This document shows, one piece after another, positions 20,519 through 28,542 of a DNA stretch of 33,043 nt. Both the position numbers and the translations under genes were made by a program. Origin of the DNA: Candidatus Korarchaeota archaeon NZ13-K (GTDB lineage Archaea > Korarchaeota > Korarchaeia > Korarchaeales > Korarchaeaceae); assembly GCA_003344655.1 (NCBI GenBank), contig MAIU01000006.1, positions 1 through 33,043 on the forward strand, read 5' to 3'. Within the stretch, counting starts at the first letter, position 1; each line of letters begins with the position of its first letter. Below the pieces are notes generated by a model. That model was not told the DNA's origin. It saw only the letters and a list, made by a program, of their open reading frames with translations, and made no database searches.

Positions 20519-22114
20519 TCACTCCCCAGAGAATTCGTAATCTTCCTCGCTTCTCTCACTCGGGACAACTCTCAGGCTATCGTTCCTTATCGCCTCCATG
20601 ACCCTCCTCCCCAACGGACTGCTCCTGGCTAAGGTCAGCCTCCCCCTGGAGTCCGTGATCATGGTGGCCACTTCCCTGTTGCCCGCGTATATCGTCACCT
20701 CAGTGTCTGCCATGGCGGGACCGAGGTCTATAACTATGGTGTGCTTCCTCCTCTTCAGCCTGAACCTGGCGGAGGCCTCCTCCTCAACCCCTTCCCTGGA
20801 AGCCACCGGCATCACTATGACCTCCTCTCCAAACGTGTATATCTCGTACTCAACGGTCTCCGTCTCGAAGTCCTTCACCAGTACGACGGGTCTCGCCAGG
20901 GTCACGTCCTTCATACCGGTGGGCATCTTCACGGTTATCTTAAGCGAGTAGACCTTCTCTATCCTCCCATCCCTTATGAAGATCACCGTGTCAACCACGT
21001 GCGGCAGCACACCCAGATCCACCCTCTCTATGAACCTCTGAATGGCCTCTATCGGGAAACCGCAGTGAACGACACCGACCATTCCCACGCCCGCGAGCCT
21101 CATATCGACGAATATCTTGAAATCCTGGGTCTTCCTCATCTCGTCGAATATCACATAATCCGGTCTGACCAGGAGAAGCAGATCCGCTGTGTTCTCAAAG
21201 GTGCCCGCGAGCTTCCCGTACTGAGTGATCTCTGGACCCACCTGAAGATCCCTTGGGGACTCCAATGTCTTCACTATCTTTCCTTTTTCCCTGTAGAACT
21301 CGGCCAAGGCGCTCGCGAACGTCGTCTTCCCGGCGCCCGGGGGTCCGGCTATGAGGATCCCCTCGGCCCTCTCGCTCAGCCTTCTCTTCAGCTTATCGCT
21401 CAGATCGTAATCATCTAGCGTCACCTTCACCAGGGGTCTCACAGCGGTGATCTCTATGCCGTCCGAGAATGGGGGGAAGGCTATCAGGACCCTCAGATTG
21501 CCCAGCTGGATCAGGTAGGCGTCATCGTACATTGCCTCTATGAAAGCATCTGGCCCCGTCTTAGCCCTCTCGATTATCTCATAAGCCATCGTCCTGACCT
21601 CAAACTCCTCGAGCCTCCTCTCGGACAGCTTGACCAGGTTGAAGTTCCCGGGGCGGCCCTTCTTAGCCATGGGAGGCGCCCCCTCCTTGAGGTGAACGCT
21701 CATCGTCTCCTCATCGAAGTAATCGTAGATCCTCAGCCCGTCCATCTTGGGGCCTATGTAGAGGACATCGACCCCCCTGGCCCTCAGGGAAAGCGTGGTT
21801 ATCCTGTCCCCGCAGAGGACCTTGGCGGAGTATCTCTTCGCGATCTCATAGAGAGCGTCCACACCCCTGCCCCTGTGACCCTCGATCCTCACCTCCTCTA
21901 TGTAACCCTCCCCCTGCAGCTCCTGCAACCAGATGATCTCCCCGAGAGCACCGACGCTGAACCTGTCCCCCTTGGACGCCTCTTCCTCAAGCTTCGAGAG
22001 TATCTCCTCCGGTATTATGAGCTTGGATCCCCTTATCAGAGAGTGGCCTGGCTCGTACCTTATGAGGGATCGCATGAGCACATCCGAGCTCAGCACGTAG
22101 ACCGAATCATTCAT
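20519..22114 (-). CDS. PIN-like domain, secretion-type ATPase and KH-like fusion (COG1855 type)
   Basis: About 531 residues. The N-terminal region (residues 1-130; YVLSSDVLM, VDALYEIAKRYSAKVLCGDR) is a PIN-like nuclease domain with a degraded first acidic motif. Residues about 190-420 form a VirB11/PilT-type ATPase with Walker A AGPPGAGKTTFASALA and a Walker B-like YVIFDEM, followed by DMRLAGVGMVGVVHCG. The C-terminus (KHTIVIDLGPAMADTEVTIY) resembles the KH-like RNA-binding module of this archaeal family. The longest frame starts at GTG 22153, but ATG 22114 gives the family-like N-terminus MNDSVYVLSSD and lies 27 nt from a TATA element that would sit inside the longer version. A role in RNA metabolism is a family-level guess. 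Confidence 0.88.
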   Translation of the reverse strand: MNDSVYVLSSDVLMRSLIRYEPGHSLIRGSKLIIPEEILSKLEEEASKGDRFSVGALGEIIWLQELQGEGYIEEVRIEGHRGRGVDALYEIAKRYSAKVLCGDRITTLSLRARGVDVLYIGPKMDGLRIYDYFDEETMSVHLKEGAPPMAKKGRPGNFNLVKLSERRLEEFEVRTMAYEIIERAKTGPDAFIEAMYDDAYLIQLGNLRVLIAFPPFSDGIEITAVRPLVKVTLDDYDLSDKLKRRLSERAEGILIAGPPGAGKTTFASALAEFYREKGKIVKTLESPRDLQVGPEITQYGKLAGTFENTADLLLLVRPDYVIFDEMRKTQDFKIFVDMRLAGVGMVGVVHCGFPIEAIQRFIERVDLGVLPHVVDTVIFIRDGRIEKVYSLKITVKMPTGMKDVTLARPVVLVKDFETETVEYEIYTFGEEVIVMPVASREGVEEEASARFRLKRRKHTIVIDLGPAMADTEVTIYAGNREVATMITDSRGRLTLARSSPLGRRVMEAIRNDSLRVVPSERSEEDYEFSGE

Positions 22115-22136
22115 CCGGAATGGATCCAGCTTCACC

Positions 22137-22145
22137 GTTATAAAC
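22137..22145. promoter_or_regulatory. shared near-palindromic TATA element, PIN-ATPase (-) and IPK (+)
   Basis: GTTATAAAC reads almost the same on both strands (GTTTATAAC). It is centred 27 nt from the ATG at 22114 on the minus strand and 24 nt from the GTG at 22165 on the plus strand. Neither start has a good ribosome-binding site, so one element may drive two leaderless mRNAs. Confidence 0.5.
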
Positions 22146-22164
22146 TGTTGCACCCGGACTGATC

Positions 22165-22905
22165 GTGCTCTACGTGAAGCTGGGCGGATCCCTAGTGACC
22201 CCGAAGAGGGAGGGGAGGAGGGAGATAAGGGAAGGTATCGTCAGGGATCTAGCCAAGGATCTGGCCGAGGTAGCTGGGAGGTTTAAGATATTCCTATCGC
22301 ACGGCGCCGGGCCCTACGGGCATGGACCCGTGCTCAGGCATGGGCTCAAAGCTGGGATGAGCGAGAGCAACCGCTTGGGGGCTTCCGAGACGATGGTGGG
22401 TGTTAGCGAGCTGAACTTGGCAATATCCAAGATAATGCTTGAGGAAGGAATTCCTGTAGCTCCATTTCCAGCAAGAGCTGTTTTCATCAGGGATCGCGGG
22501 ATAGTGAGGTGCCAGGTCGACCAGCTGAGGGGCCTGATCGACTCCGGCCTGGTGCCCCTGACGCATGGTGACCTGATACCGGATAGCGAGAGGGGCGTCT
22601 ACGTGCTCTCCGCGGACGAGATACCGCTCCACCTACTGGAACTCGGGTTGAGGAGGGTCATCTACCTGATGAACCTGCCGGGTGTCCTGGACGGGAGGGG
22701 CAGGGTCGTCCCCACGGTGAGGAGGGAGTTCCTCAGCGGGCTGAGCGGGATGGAGGAGGATGCCACCGGTTCCATAAGGGGGAAGCTGGAGATGGCCTTC
22801 AGGCTCGCTGAGATGGGCGTTGATGTCAGGATAGCCGGTTATCGTAAGAAGGGGGATCTTTTAAGGGCCCTGAACGGTGAGATAGGAACTAGGGTTCTCG
22901 CCTGA
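22165..22905 (+). CDS. isopentenyl phosphate kinase
   Basis: Phosphorylates isopentenyl phosphate to isopentenyl diphosphate in the archaeal alternative mevalonate pathway, feeding membrane lipid synthesis. The 246-residue amino acid kinase-family protein has YVKLGGSLVT at the N-terminus, the SHGAGPYGHG motif including the histidine that contacts the phosphate, LVPLTHGDLIPD and the C-terminal ATGSIRGKLEMAF motif. Their order distinguishes IPK from acetylglutamate and uridylate kinases. The start is GTG at 22165, probably leaderless. The stop abuts the stop of the convergent DUF655 gene (TGA/TCA). Other pathway genes are not in the window. Confidence 0.94.
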   Translation: MLYVKLGGSLVTPKREGRREIREGIVRDLAKDLAEVAGRFKIFLSHGAGPYGHGPVLRHGLKAGMSESNRLGASETMVGVSELNLAISKIMLEEGIPVAPFPARAVFIRDRGIVRCQVDQLRGLIDSGLVPLTHGDLIPDSERGVYVLSADEIPLHLLELGLRRVIYLMNLPGVLDGRGRVVPTVRREFLSGLSGMEEDATGSIRGKLEMAFRLAEMGVDVRIAGYRKKGDLLRALNGEIGTRVLA

Positions 22906-23478
22906 TCAATAGACCTCCTCCTCCAGCTCCAACACATCCTTGGGGGCCACCAGTATGTGATACTTGTCCTTCCCCACCAGCTCGTCCAGGACCCTCTTGA
23001 CGATGAGGTCCGCCGGGTCCTTTATGCCCGTTCTCTCTGCGATGTCCGAGAAGCTGGAGAAGGGCTTCTTGGATCTCTCCTCAAGTATCTTGAGCAGGGT
23101 CTTCTTACCTATACCGGGTAATAGCTCCAGCTGATGGAGCCTCGTGGTGAGGGGAAGGCTCTCATTGAATAGGTTCACGAAGAACTGCTCCCCCTCCACA
23201 ACTATCTTGGATACCACGGATTCCAAGAGCATCTTAGCCGTGGGAGAGAGCTCCTCGTAAGTTAAGTACCTGATGAACTTGCTCACCTCCCTCCTCGGGC
23301 CCTTGCCCACGTAAACCTTGTCCAAAACGTTGACGTTCACGTTGGGCCTCAGGGCGAACTCCATGAGTATGAAGTACCTGTCCCCTATCAGCTGAACCCT
23401 CCTCCTAGCCTCATCGACGTAAAGGACGTAAGCCCAGCTATCGTGAGGCCTCCTCTTCCCCTGCGCGATCCTCCACAT
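22906..23478 (-). CDS. DUF655 family protein with helix-hairpin-helix
   Basis: An archaeal DUF655 (COG1491) protein of about 190 residues. The N-terminal half is a beta-rich region resembling an OB/S1-like fold (SWAYVLYVDEARRRVQLIGD and VNVLDKVYVG). The second half contains a helix-hairpin-helix (LELLPGIGKKTLLKILEE) and a C-terminal helical segment (DPADLIVKRVLDEL), suggesting nucleic acid binding. It lies downstream of rpoF and rpl21e, the usual archaeal order, where ksgA often follows; here the convergent IPK gene comes next. ATG 23478 has GGTG six bases upstream; GTG 23487 is an alternative. Function not established. Confidence 0.9.
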   Translation of the reverse strand: MWRIAQGKRRPHDSWAYVLYVDEARRRVQLIGDRYFILMEFALRPNVNVNVLDKVYVGKGPRREVSKFIRYLTYEELSPTAKMLLESVVSKIVVEGEQFFVNLFNESLPLTTRLHQLELLPGIGKKTLLKILEERSKKPFSSFSDIAERTGIKDPADLIVKRVLDELVGKDKYHILVAPKDVLELEEEVY

Positions 23479-23506
23479 CCCTGACACCAGCTCTTCTATC
23501 CCAAAC

Positions 23507-23863
23507 CTATTCCTTGAGGGACCTTAATAAGTTAAGCATTTCCCTGTAATTTTCCTGCGTGAGCAAGGGATAATCCTTGAAGAGGTAGGCCCTCAGCTCC
23601 TCCTCATCGTCCGGGAGGATGTTAACAAGCATGACGGCATGCTCCTCCTTCAGCCCGAATCTCCTGACGATCTCCTCAACGACATCACGGGCCCTCTTCG
23701 GATCCGAGACCTTCGTGAACTTAGCGAGGTACGTGAGGAGCCTCCTCTGATCTATAGTGAGGGACTCCACGGAAGATGTCCACTTGTCGAACACTAGGGC
23801 CTTCACCTCGGCCAGCGTGAGAGGTCTCTTGTTCACGGGCTCTGTCGAGGTCATCGCGCTCAT
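23507..23863 (-). CDS. rpoF: DNA-directed RNA polymerase subunit F (Rpb4 homologue)
   Basis: The archaeal Rpb4 homologue, which pairs with subunit E (Rpb7) to form the polymerase stalk. The 118-residue helical protein has a first half with the tip-associated region (RPLTLAEVKALVFDKWTSS) and a C-terminal HRDC-like domain (RARDVVEEIVRRFGLKEEHA, VNILPDDEEELRAYLFKD). The ATG overlaps the rpl21e stop (ATGA). An in-frame ATG at 23854 is an alternative start. It is followed after 28 bp by DUF655, the common archaeal order. Confidence 0.93.
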   Translation of the reverse strand: MSAMTSTEPVNKRPLTLAEVKALVFDKWTSSVESLTIDQRRLLTYLAKFTKVSDPKRARDVVEEIVRRFGLKEEHAVMLVNILPDDEEELRAYLFKDYPLLTQENYREMLNLLRSLKE

Positions 23864-24156
23864 CCCGAGTGCCTCTTGATGTGCACGGGCAGCACTATTA
23901 AGTGCTTGGTCTTCCCTCCCAGCCTAACATCAACCAAGTAGGCATCCCCCCTCCTGCCCACCACGACGCCGACCTTGCCCTGGTACCTCCTGTGGGGCAT
24001 GCCCCTCCTCACAGAGGGCTCGACGTCTATCACCACCTTCTCGCCAACCTCAAACTCCTTGAGGAACTTAGCAGGAGAGGGTCTCCCCTTCTCACGAGGA
24101 GTCTTGGAGAGGAAGTTCCTAGACCTGTAAAGGAATCCGAAGGATCTTCTACCCAT
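23860..24156 (-). CDS. rpl21e: ribosomal protein L21e
   Basis: A large-subunit protein shared by archaea and eukaryotes. The 98-residue basic protein begins GRRSFGFLYRSRNFLSKTPR and contains the family stretch EFEVGEKVVIDVEPSVRRGM, followed by PHRRYQGKVGVVVGRRGDAY, an SH3-like barrel. GGTGAT lies a few bases before the ATG and fixes the start. It sits between pus10 (6 bp upstream) and rpoF (4-base overlap). Confidence 0.96.
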   Translation of the reverse strand: MGRRSFGFLYRSRNFLSKTPREKGRPSPAKFLKEFEVGEKVVIDVEPSVRRGMPHRRYQGKVGVVVGRRGDAYLVDVRLGGKTKHLIVLPVHIKRHSG

Positions 24157-24162
24157 GTGACA

Positions 24163-25371
24163 TCACCTTTCGCCTAGCGGAACCATCACCCCGAGTACGT
24201 CGAGTTCACTACAAAAAGATTTTTTCCCCAGCAACTCGGTGACGCTGGGGCTGGTCCTCCCACCATCCCCGCTGACGAGCTCCTTGACGTAAAGTCCCCC
24301 GTCACAGAGCACATATAGTTCAAATTTTCTACTATTTATCATCTTAATGTCAACTTCATATACTCTCTTTATCCTAACAATATCGGATCTCCTCCAGAGC
24401 ACCCTCGTGGGGGTCCTCTGCCTCACGATGGCACCCTCAAGCCTCTCCTTGAGCCTCTCGAGCTCCTCCTCGCTCACATCGCTTTCCACCTCAACCAAGG
24501 CCCTGTAAAGCTTTCTAGTGGCTGAAGAACTCTCCTTCAGAGCCCTGACCTCATCCCTATCGGAGAACCTCAGGTCGGAGACCTCCACGGCCCCGGAGGC
24601 CCTCTCGTTTATCTCCCTCTCGAGCTCGCTCAGGTCGACGTGCCTCCTCCTTGGGTTGATCAGCTCCATCACGAAGGGTCTCCCGCTTCCCAGCATCTTG
24701 GCATCCACGTCCTCCCTGCCGGCGCCGTGAAGCACGTAATCGTCCGCCAGGAAGAACTCCCTCATGACCTCTCCAACTATACCCTCAACACTCCCCTGCG
24801 CCACCTTACCCCTCCACCCACATCTCTCGCAACCCCTCCCACCGCACTCAGCGCACTTCCTCCTGGATTGGGATATCCCCCTCTCCAGCTTCCTGTATCT
24901 GCCGAAGATGAACACAGGCGATGATCTGATGGAGACCTCACCCCTCCTGAAGTCGAAGAGGATCATCGCTGAGGCATTTTCCTCTATCGGTTTCCCGGAG
25001 AGGAGCCCCATGACCCTGTCAAGCGACTTTATGAGTGTCAGCTTGACGGAGCGCATCCTGGGAGGATCGTACTTGGCCCTCACCCTATCCTCCCTCTCCA
25101 TCACCTCAACAGGAAGGATCACGCTCACCTTCAAGGATTCGACCTCAAGGTCTTCCAGCCTCCTCAGGGCCTCCCTTACCATACCCACCACCTCCCTCCC
25201 TATGATGCCGCCGCAGAGGGAGCACTCCTCCCTGAAGTGGGACTCTCCGGACCTAAGGGAGTCCTCCATTCTCCTGACCACTTGCTCCACCCTTTCCCCC
25301 CTCAGGCTGGATTCGCAGAACTCGCAGAGGGCCCCCTCCCTCTCGATGATCAGATCCACCGGATCATCCAC
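24163..25371 (-). CDS. pus10: tRNA pseudouridine synthase Pus10
   Basis: The archaeal enzyme that makes pseudouridine 55 (and often 54) in the tRNA T-loop, replacing bacterial TruB for tRNA. The 402 residues include an N-terminal zinc motif (CEFC near 16-19 and CSLC near 51-54), a THUMP-like domain, an internal cysteine-rich loop (CAECGGRGCERCGWRG) and the catalytic domain, with the nucleophilic aspartate in AGREDVDAKMLGSGRPF. The C-terminal motif RVYEVDIKMINSRKFEL and GDGGRTSPSVTELLG are typical. The start is GTG at 25371, overlapping the end of srp54 by eight bases. All four tRNAs in the window have the T-loop UU that this enzyme modifies. Confidence 0.95.
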   Translation of the reverse strand: MDDPVDLIIEREGALCEFCESSLRGERVEQVVRRMEDSLRSGESHFREECSLCGGIIGREVVGMVREALRRLEDLEVESLKVSVILPVEVMEREDRVRAKYDPPRMRSVKLTLIKSLDRVMGLLSGKPIEENASAMILFDFRRGEVSIRSSPVFIFGRYRKLERGISQSRRKCAECGGRGCERCGWRGKVAQGSVEGIVGEVMREFFLADDYVLHGAGREDVDAKMLGSGRPFVMELINPRRRHVDLSELEREINERASGAVEVSDLRFSDRDEVRALKESSSATRKLYRALVEVESDVSEEELERLKERLEGAIVRQRTPTRVLWRRSDIVRIKRVYEVDIKMINSRKFELYVLCDGGLYVKELVSGDGGRTSPSVTELLGKKSFCSELDVLGVMVPLGER

Positions 25372-26683
25372 TGACTCCCATCCTCCTGAACAGGCTCCTG
25401 GCCTTGGACATGGATGACATGGACTCCATCATCCTCCTGATCTGATGGTAAGACTTCAGCATCCTCCTGACATCTTTCGCGGTCACTCCCGATCCTCTGG
25501 CTATCCTCTCGATCCTCGATCCCCTTATGATTGATGGGTCCCTCCTCTCCTCCGGGGTCATCGAGTTCACGATCGCTATCCACCTCTCAATCTCATCCTC
25601 ATCGATCGCCTGGCGAGGTATCTTCCAGCCGAATCCCGGTATCATCTCGAGGAGCTTATCCAAGGGACCCGCTCCCCTCATCTGCTTGAGATACTCCTTG
25701 AAGTCCTCCAGATCGAACCTTCCCCTTGAGATCCTCTCCAGCAGCTTGCTCTCCCTGAAGGCCTCCTCCACCCTCATTGCGAGCTCAACAAAGTCGCCGC
25801 CGCCGAGCAGCCTCGAGACGAACCTGTTGGGGTCGAACCTCTCCAGATCATCCACCCGCTCTCCAGTCCCTATGAAGAGTATCGGGGCTCCTGACGCGGC
25901 CACCGATGATAGGGCCCCGCCCCCCTTGGCGGCACCGTCCAGCTTAGTGACTATGACCCCGCCGACCGGGATCCTCTCAGCGAAGGCCTTGGCTTGGGAG
26001 TAAGCCGCCTGCCCCATCGTCCCGTCTATCGTTAGGATAACCAGGTCCGGTTTTATCGCCCTGTAGTATCTCTCAAGCTCATCCATGAGGCCAGCTTCAT
26101 CCTTGTGCCTCCCGGCGGTGTCTATCAACACGAAGTTGTACTTCTCCCTCCTGAAAAACTCCAACCCCTCCCTCATTATTTCCAGGGGATCCCTAGAGTC
26201 CTTCCAGTAAACGGGAACCTCCGGACCGACCAGCTGCTCCAACTGAAGCTTAGATGCCGGTCTTATCACGTCAGCCGATATGATCCCCACCTTACCGAAC
26301 CTCTTGGACAGCCATTTAGCTAGCTTAGCGACCGTAGTCGTCTTGCCCGATCCCTCTATACCCACCATGAGTATCACATTAGTCTTCTTGGTTTCAACGG
26401 GGATCTCAGCCGGTTTCCTGCCCAGAAGGGATGTCAGCTCGTCGTAAAGAACCTTTACCGCGAGGTCCCTCCTGCTGAAGCCGGGTGGAGGATCCTCCCT
26501 CAGGGTCCTCTCCTTGATCCTCCTGCTCATCTCAAGAACGAGCTTCACGTCCACGTCAGCCTCTATCAGAGACCTCTGGACGTCCCTGACGAACTCGTTG
26601 ATTGTAGCCTCATCTATGACGGATCTTCCCATCATCCTGCTGACAGCGTTCCTAAGGGAGCTGCCTAATCTCTCCAGGACCAA
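25364..26683 (-). CDS. srp54: signal recognition particle 54 kDa protein
   Basis: The GTPase of SRP; with 7S RNA and SRP19 it targets nascent membrane and secreted proteins to FtsY and the translocon. The 439 residues comprise the N domain (residues 1-90), the G domain with VGIEGSGKTTTVAKLAKW, the DTAGRHKDEAGLM motif and TKLDGAAKGGGAL, and the M domain from about 300 with the RNA-binding helix-turn-helix around RIARGSGVTAKDVRRMLKSY. The methionine-rich tail is short (RRMMESMSSMSKA). The start is TTG, giving MVLERLG as in archaeal SRP54, five bases after the IF5A stop. No SRP RNA was found in this window. Confidence 0.97.
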   Translation of the reverse strand: MVLERLGSSLRNAVSRMMGRSVIDEATINEFVRDVQRSLIEADVDVKLVLEMSRRIKERTLREDPPPGFSRRDLAVKVLYDELTSLLGRKPAEIPVETKKTNVILMVGIEGSGKTTTVAKLAKWLSKRFGKVGIISADVIRPASKLQLEQLVGPEVPVYWKDSRDPLEIMREGLEFFRREKYNFVLIDTAGRHKDEAGLMDELERYYRAIKPDLVILTIDGTMGQAAYSQAKAFAERIPVGGVIVTKLDGAAKGGGALSSVAASGAPILFIGTGERVDDLERFDPNRFVSRLLGGGDFVELAMRVEEAFRESKLLERISRGRFDLEDFKEYLKQMRGAGPLDKLLEMIPGFGWKIPRQAIDEDEIERWIAIVNSMTPEERRDPSIIRGSRIERIARGSGVTAKDVRRMLKSYHQIRRMMESMSSMSKARSLFRRMGVSG

Positions 26684-26687
26684 CTAA

Positions 26688-27092
26688 CTACACGCCACCT
26701 CTCGTCCTGACTATCTTCCTCTTCCCCATGGACTCCCAGTACTCAACTTCCACCCCGCTCCGGAGCTTAGAAGCCAGCTCCTGATCATCGGGTAGGGGCA
26801 GCTCGAATGTCTCGTATGTCTCCAGGTCCATCAGCTGCACCACATTCCCGTAAACGTTTATCACCTGCGCCGTCTTCTTATCAACTATTGGTATCTCGAC
26901 GATGGCATCGGCTGGAAATATCTTGGATCTCCTGCTACCGTCGAATATCCCCCTGGCCTCCACCCTGACCTTGGCCGAGCCATGCTTCCCGGGTTTCGAC
27001 TTGGAGACGTCCAAGACCTCGCAGGGCTCATCGTCCAAGATCACATAACTTCCCTTCCTCAGATCACCCGCGCTACCCCTGGTGACGGACAT
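26688..27092 (-). CDS. translation initiation factor IF-5A (hypusine protein)
   Basis: The archaeal eIF5A homologue, which binds the ribosomal E site and rescues stalled peptide bond formation. The 134-residue protein has the hypusination loop SKPGKHGSAK; lysine 36 is the modified residue. An N-terminal SH3-like barrel is followed by a C-terminal OB fold (QVINVYGNVVQLMDLETYETF). The ribosome-binding site GGAGGTGAT is a near-complete complement of the 16S rRNA tail and lies a few bases before the ATG, suggesting strong expression. Deoxyhypusine synthase is not in the window. The gene lies between rps9 and srp54 in the large minus-strand cluster. Confidence 0.97.
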   Translation of the reverse strand: MSVTRGSAGDLRKGSYVILDDEPCEVLDVSKSKPGKHGSAKVRVEARGIFDGSRRSKIFPADAIVEIPIVDKKTAQVINVYGNVVQLMDLETYETFELPLPDDQELASKLRSGVEVEYWESMGKRKIVRTRGGV

Positions 27093-27119
27093 GTCATCAC
27101 CTCCGGATCGCCTGGGGGG

Positions 27120-27542
27120 TTACCTATAAGATTTCTGGAACCTGGCCCTGGCGCTCCTTCCTCCGTACTTCTTGGGCTCAGTCTGCCTGGGATCTCCCTT
27201 CAGGATGGTCCTGTCGTACTCCCTGAACAGCTCCCTCAGGTGATCGCTCTTGGTGTAACTGATCAGGGCCCTCCCTATGGCCATCCTGACGGCGTCGGCC
27301 TGAGACATGAAGCCACCTCCCTTGACCCAGGCGTGTATGTCTATGTCCTTCACGTAGTCCATCGCCAACCAGAGCGGTTCGAGTATCTTCATCCTAACGA
27401 ACTCGTTAGGCGCGAAGGCCTCAACTGGCAGGCCGTTGATGTAAAGTCTTCCCGACCCCCTCCTGATCGTGGCCATGGCCCTCGCCGTTTTCCTCCTGGC
27501 CGAGGCCAGGGCGTAAATCCCTTCCTTGGCCCTAGGCGACAT
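27120..27542 (-). CDS. rps9: ribosomal protein S9
   Basis: Small-subunit S9 (uS9), about 140 residues. The family motif ARAMATIRRGSGRLYINGLP appears near the N-terminus, then GGGFMSQADAVRMAIGRALI, and the protein ends with the basic C-terminal tail (KYGGRSARARFQKSYR) that reaches towards P-site tRNA. The ATG at 27542 is chosen because GGAGGGGTG lies six bases upstream and it overlaps the L13 stop by 11 bases; an upstream in-frame GTG (27551) overlaps that ribosome-binding site. Gene order L18e-L13-S9 is the standard archaeal arrangement. Confidence 0.96.
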   Translation of the reverse strand: MSPRAKEGIYALASARRKTARAMATIRRGSGRLYINGLPVEAFAPNEFVRMKILEPLWLAMDYVKDIDIHAWVKGGGFMSQADAVRMAIGRALISYTKSDHLRELFREYDRTILKGDPRQTEPKKYGGRSARARFQKSYR

Positions 27543-28017
27543 TCTCGGCACCCCTCCATCCCAGCTGCTTGGACAGCCAGAGCACGGTCACGTAGCCCCT
27601 GCCCTTCTTCGGTCTCAGGGAGTCCACCGTGTATTTAATGTATTCCCTCTCGTCCCCCCTTATCACGGCATCCTTCTCGACGTTGACCAGATCATCCGGG
27701 ACCCCTATGAACACCCTGAGCCTCCTCAGGGCCTCCCTCCCCTTGGCCTTCTTCATCGGAAGCATGCCCCTGACAGTCTTCCAGACGATCCTGTCGGGGG
27801 TCCTGGGCTGGACCGGCGACATCCTCGGGTTTATCCTGCTCTGTATCGACCTCCTGGTCTGATATTTCCTCAGGATCGTCTGGGGGTTGCCGGTTATGAT
27901 CGCCTTCTCCGCGTTCACTATGGCTACCCTCTTACCTTTCAACAGCTCCTTCGCCGCCAGTGAGGCTATCCTACCCAGGATCTTGTTTTCGGCATCTATC
28001 ACCAAATCGAACCTCAT
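27532..28017 (-). CDS. rpl13: ribosomal protein L13
   Basis: Large-subunit L13 (uL13), about 161 residues. The N-terminus MRFDLVIDAENKILGRIAS and KRVAIVNAEKAIITGNPQ match archaeal L13, and PDRIVWKTVRGMLPMKKAKG is the conserved central motif. The ATG at 28017 fits a GGTGGTGAGG ribosome-binding site; the frame also permits GTG codons at 28026 and 28023 immediately after the L18e stop. The gene is translationally coupled to rps9 downstream. Confidence 0.96.
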   Translation of the reverse strand: MRFDLVIDAENKILGRIASLAAKELLKGKRVAIVNAEKAIITGNPQTILRKYQTRRSIQSRINPRMSPVQPRTPDRIVWKTVRGMLPMKKAKGREALRRLRVFIGVPDDLVNVEKDAVIRGDEREYIKYTVDSLRPKKGRGYVTVLWLSKQLGWRGAENVA

Positions 28018-28026
28018 CCTCACCAC

Positions 28027-28395
28027 CTATGTCACTATCCTCGTGTGAGAACCCTTAGGATTCAGCTCAGCGTATTCATCGAGCAGGAGCGCTTTCCCTC
28101 CGGCTTCCTCTATCTTTCTCCTCGCGGATCTGGTGAAGCCGGCGGCCGCGACTATCACGGATCTCCTGATCTCCCCCTCACCCAAGACCTTCCCTGGGAC
28201 TATGACCGCAGCTACGCCATCCGCATATCTCTCTATCTTCCACAGATTCACCTCAACCCTCCTCCTGGTTGGTTTCTTGAGTCTCTCAGCTACGGCCCTC
28301 CATATAGGTGCTTCATTCACCCTGGAGGCCGTCTCCAGGTTCTTTATCATCCTCACCAGCCTGGGATTCGTCGGGCCCGTGGGCTTCAATTTCAC
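28027..28395 (-). CDS. rpl18e: ribosomal protein L18e
   Basis: Large-subunit L18e (eL18), 122 residues, structurally related to L15. It contains KPTGPTNPRLVRMIKNLETA at the N-terminus, RRVEVNLWKIERYADGVAAV and VIVPGKVLGEGEIRRSVIVA. The frame begins with GTG 28395. A TTG six bases downstream (28389) is better spaced from GGAGGGTG and gives MKPTGPTNP, so the true start may be 28389. It is the first gene of the nine-gene minus-strand cluster, behind a TATA element at 28424-28434. Confidence 0.95.
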   Translation of the reverse strand: MKLKPTGPTNPRLVRMIKNLETASRVNEAPIWRAVAERLKKPTRRRVEVNLWKIERYADGVAAVIVPGKVLGEGEIRRSVIVAAAGFTRSARRKIEEAGGKALLLDEYAELNPKGSHTRIVT

Positions 28396-28423
28396 CCTCC
28401 TCTCGTGGGCATGTTAGCCGTCG

Positions 28424-28434
28424 CTTTAAATAAG
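28424..28434 (-). promoter_or_regulatory. TATA box for the L18e-L13-S9-IF5A-SRP54 cluster
   Basis: On the minus strand CTTATTTAAAG is centred about 34 nt upstream of the L18e start, leaving a short leader that contains a GAGGAGGG ribosome-binding site. No other strong promoter is seen until the end of the cluster at 22906. Confidence 0.55.
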
Positions 28435-28477
28435 TTTGGATGCGAGTGTCTTCAATTGCTGGTATATTATTTAACAT

Positions 28478-28542
28478 AATTTGAAAAATGAAAATAGAAT
28501 ATTAATGAAATTTGACATTTTTGATAAATATTTCCAAAAATC
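28478..28542 (-). terminator. T-rich terminator region downstream of the MFS gene
   Basis: Just past the MFS stop codon, the minus strand has several T runs (ATTTTTGG, CAAAAATG, ATTTTCATTTTTC). Oligo-T tracts are the usual archaeal intrinsic terminator. The rest of the 147-bp gap 28396-28542 is AT-rich and holds the ribosomal cluster promoter; no gene is seen. Confidence 0.45.

Noticed and set aside
20741-21418. 225-codon plus-strand ORF opposite the PIN-ATPase gene
   Set aside because: Antisense shadow with no recognisable domain and no promoter or ribosome-binding site.
22115-22153. Longer N-terminus for the PIN-ATPase protein from GTG 22153
   Set aside because: It would place the TATA element inside the coding region and add residues before the family-like MNDSVYVL start.
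25364-26683. FtsY instead of SRP54
   Set aside because: The C-terminal M domain with its RNA-binding segment and short methionine-rich tail is present, which FtsY lacks.
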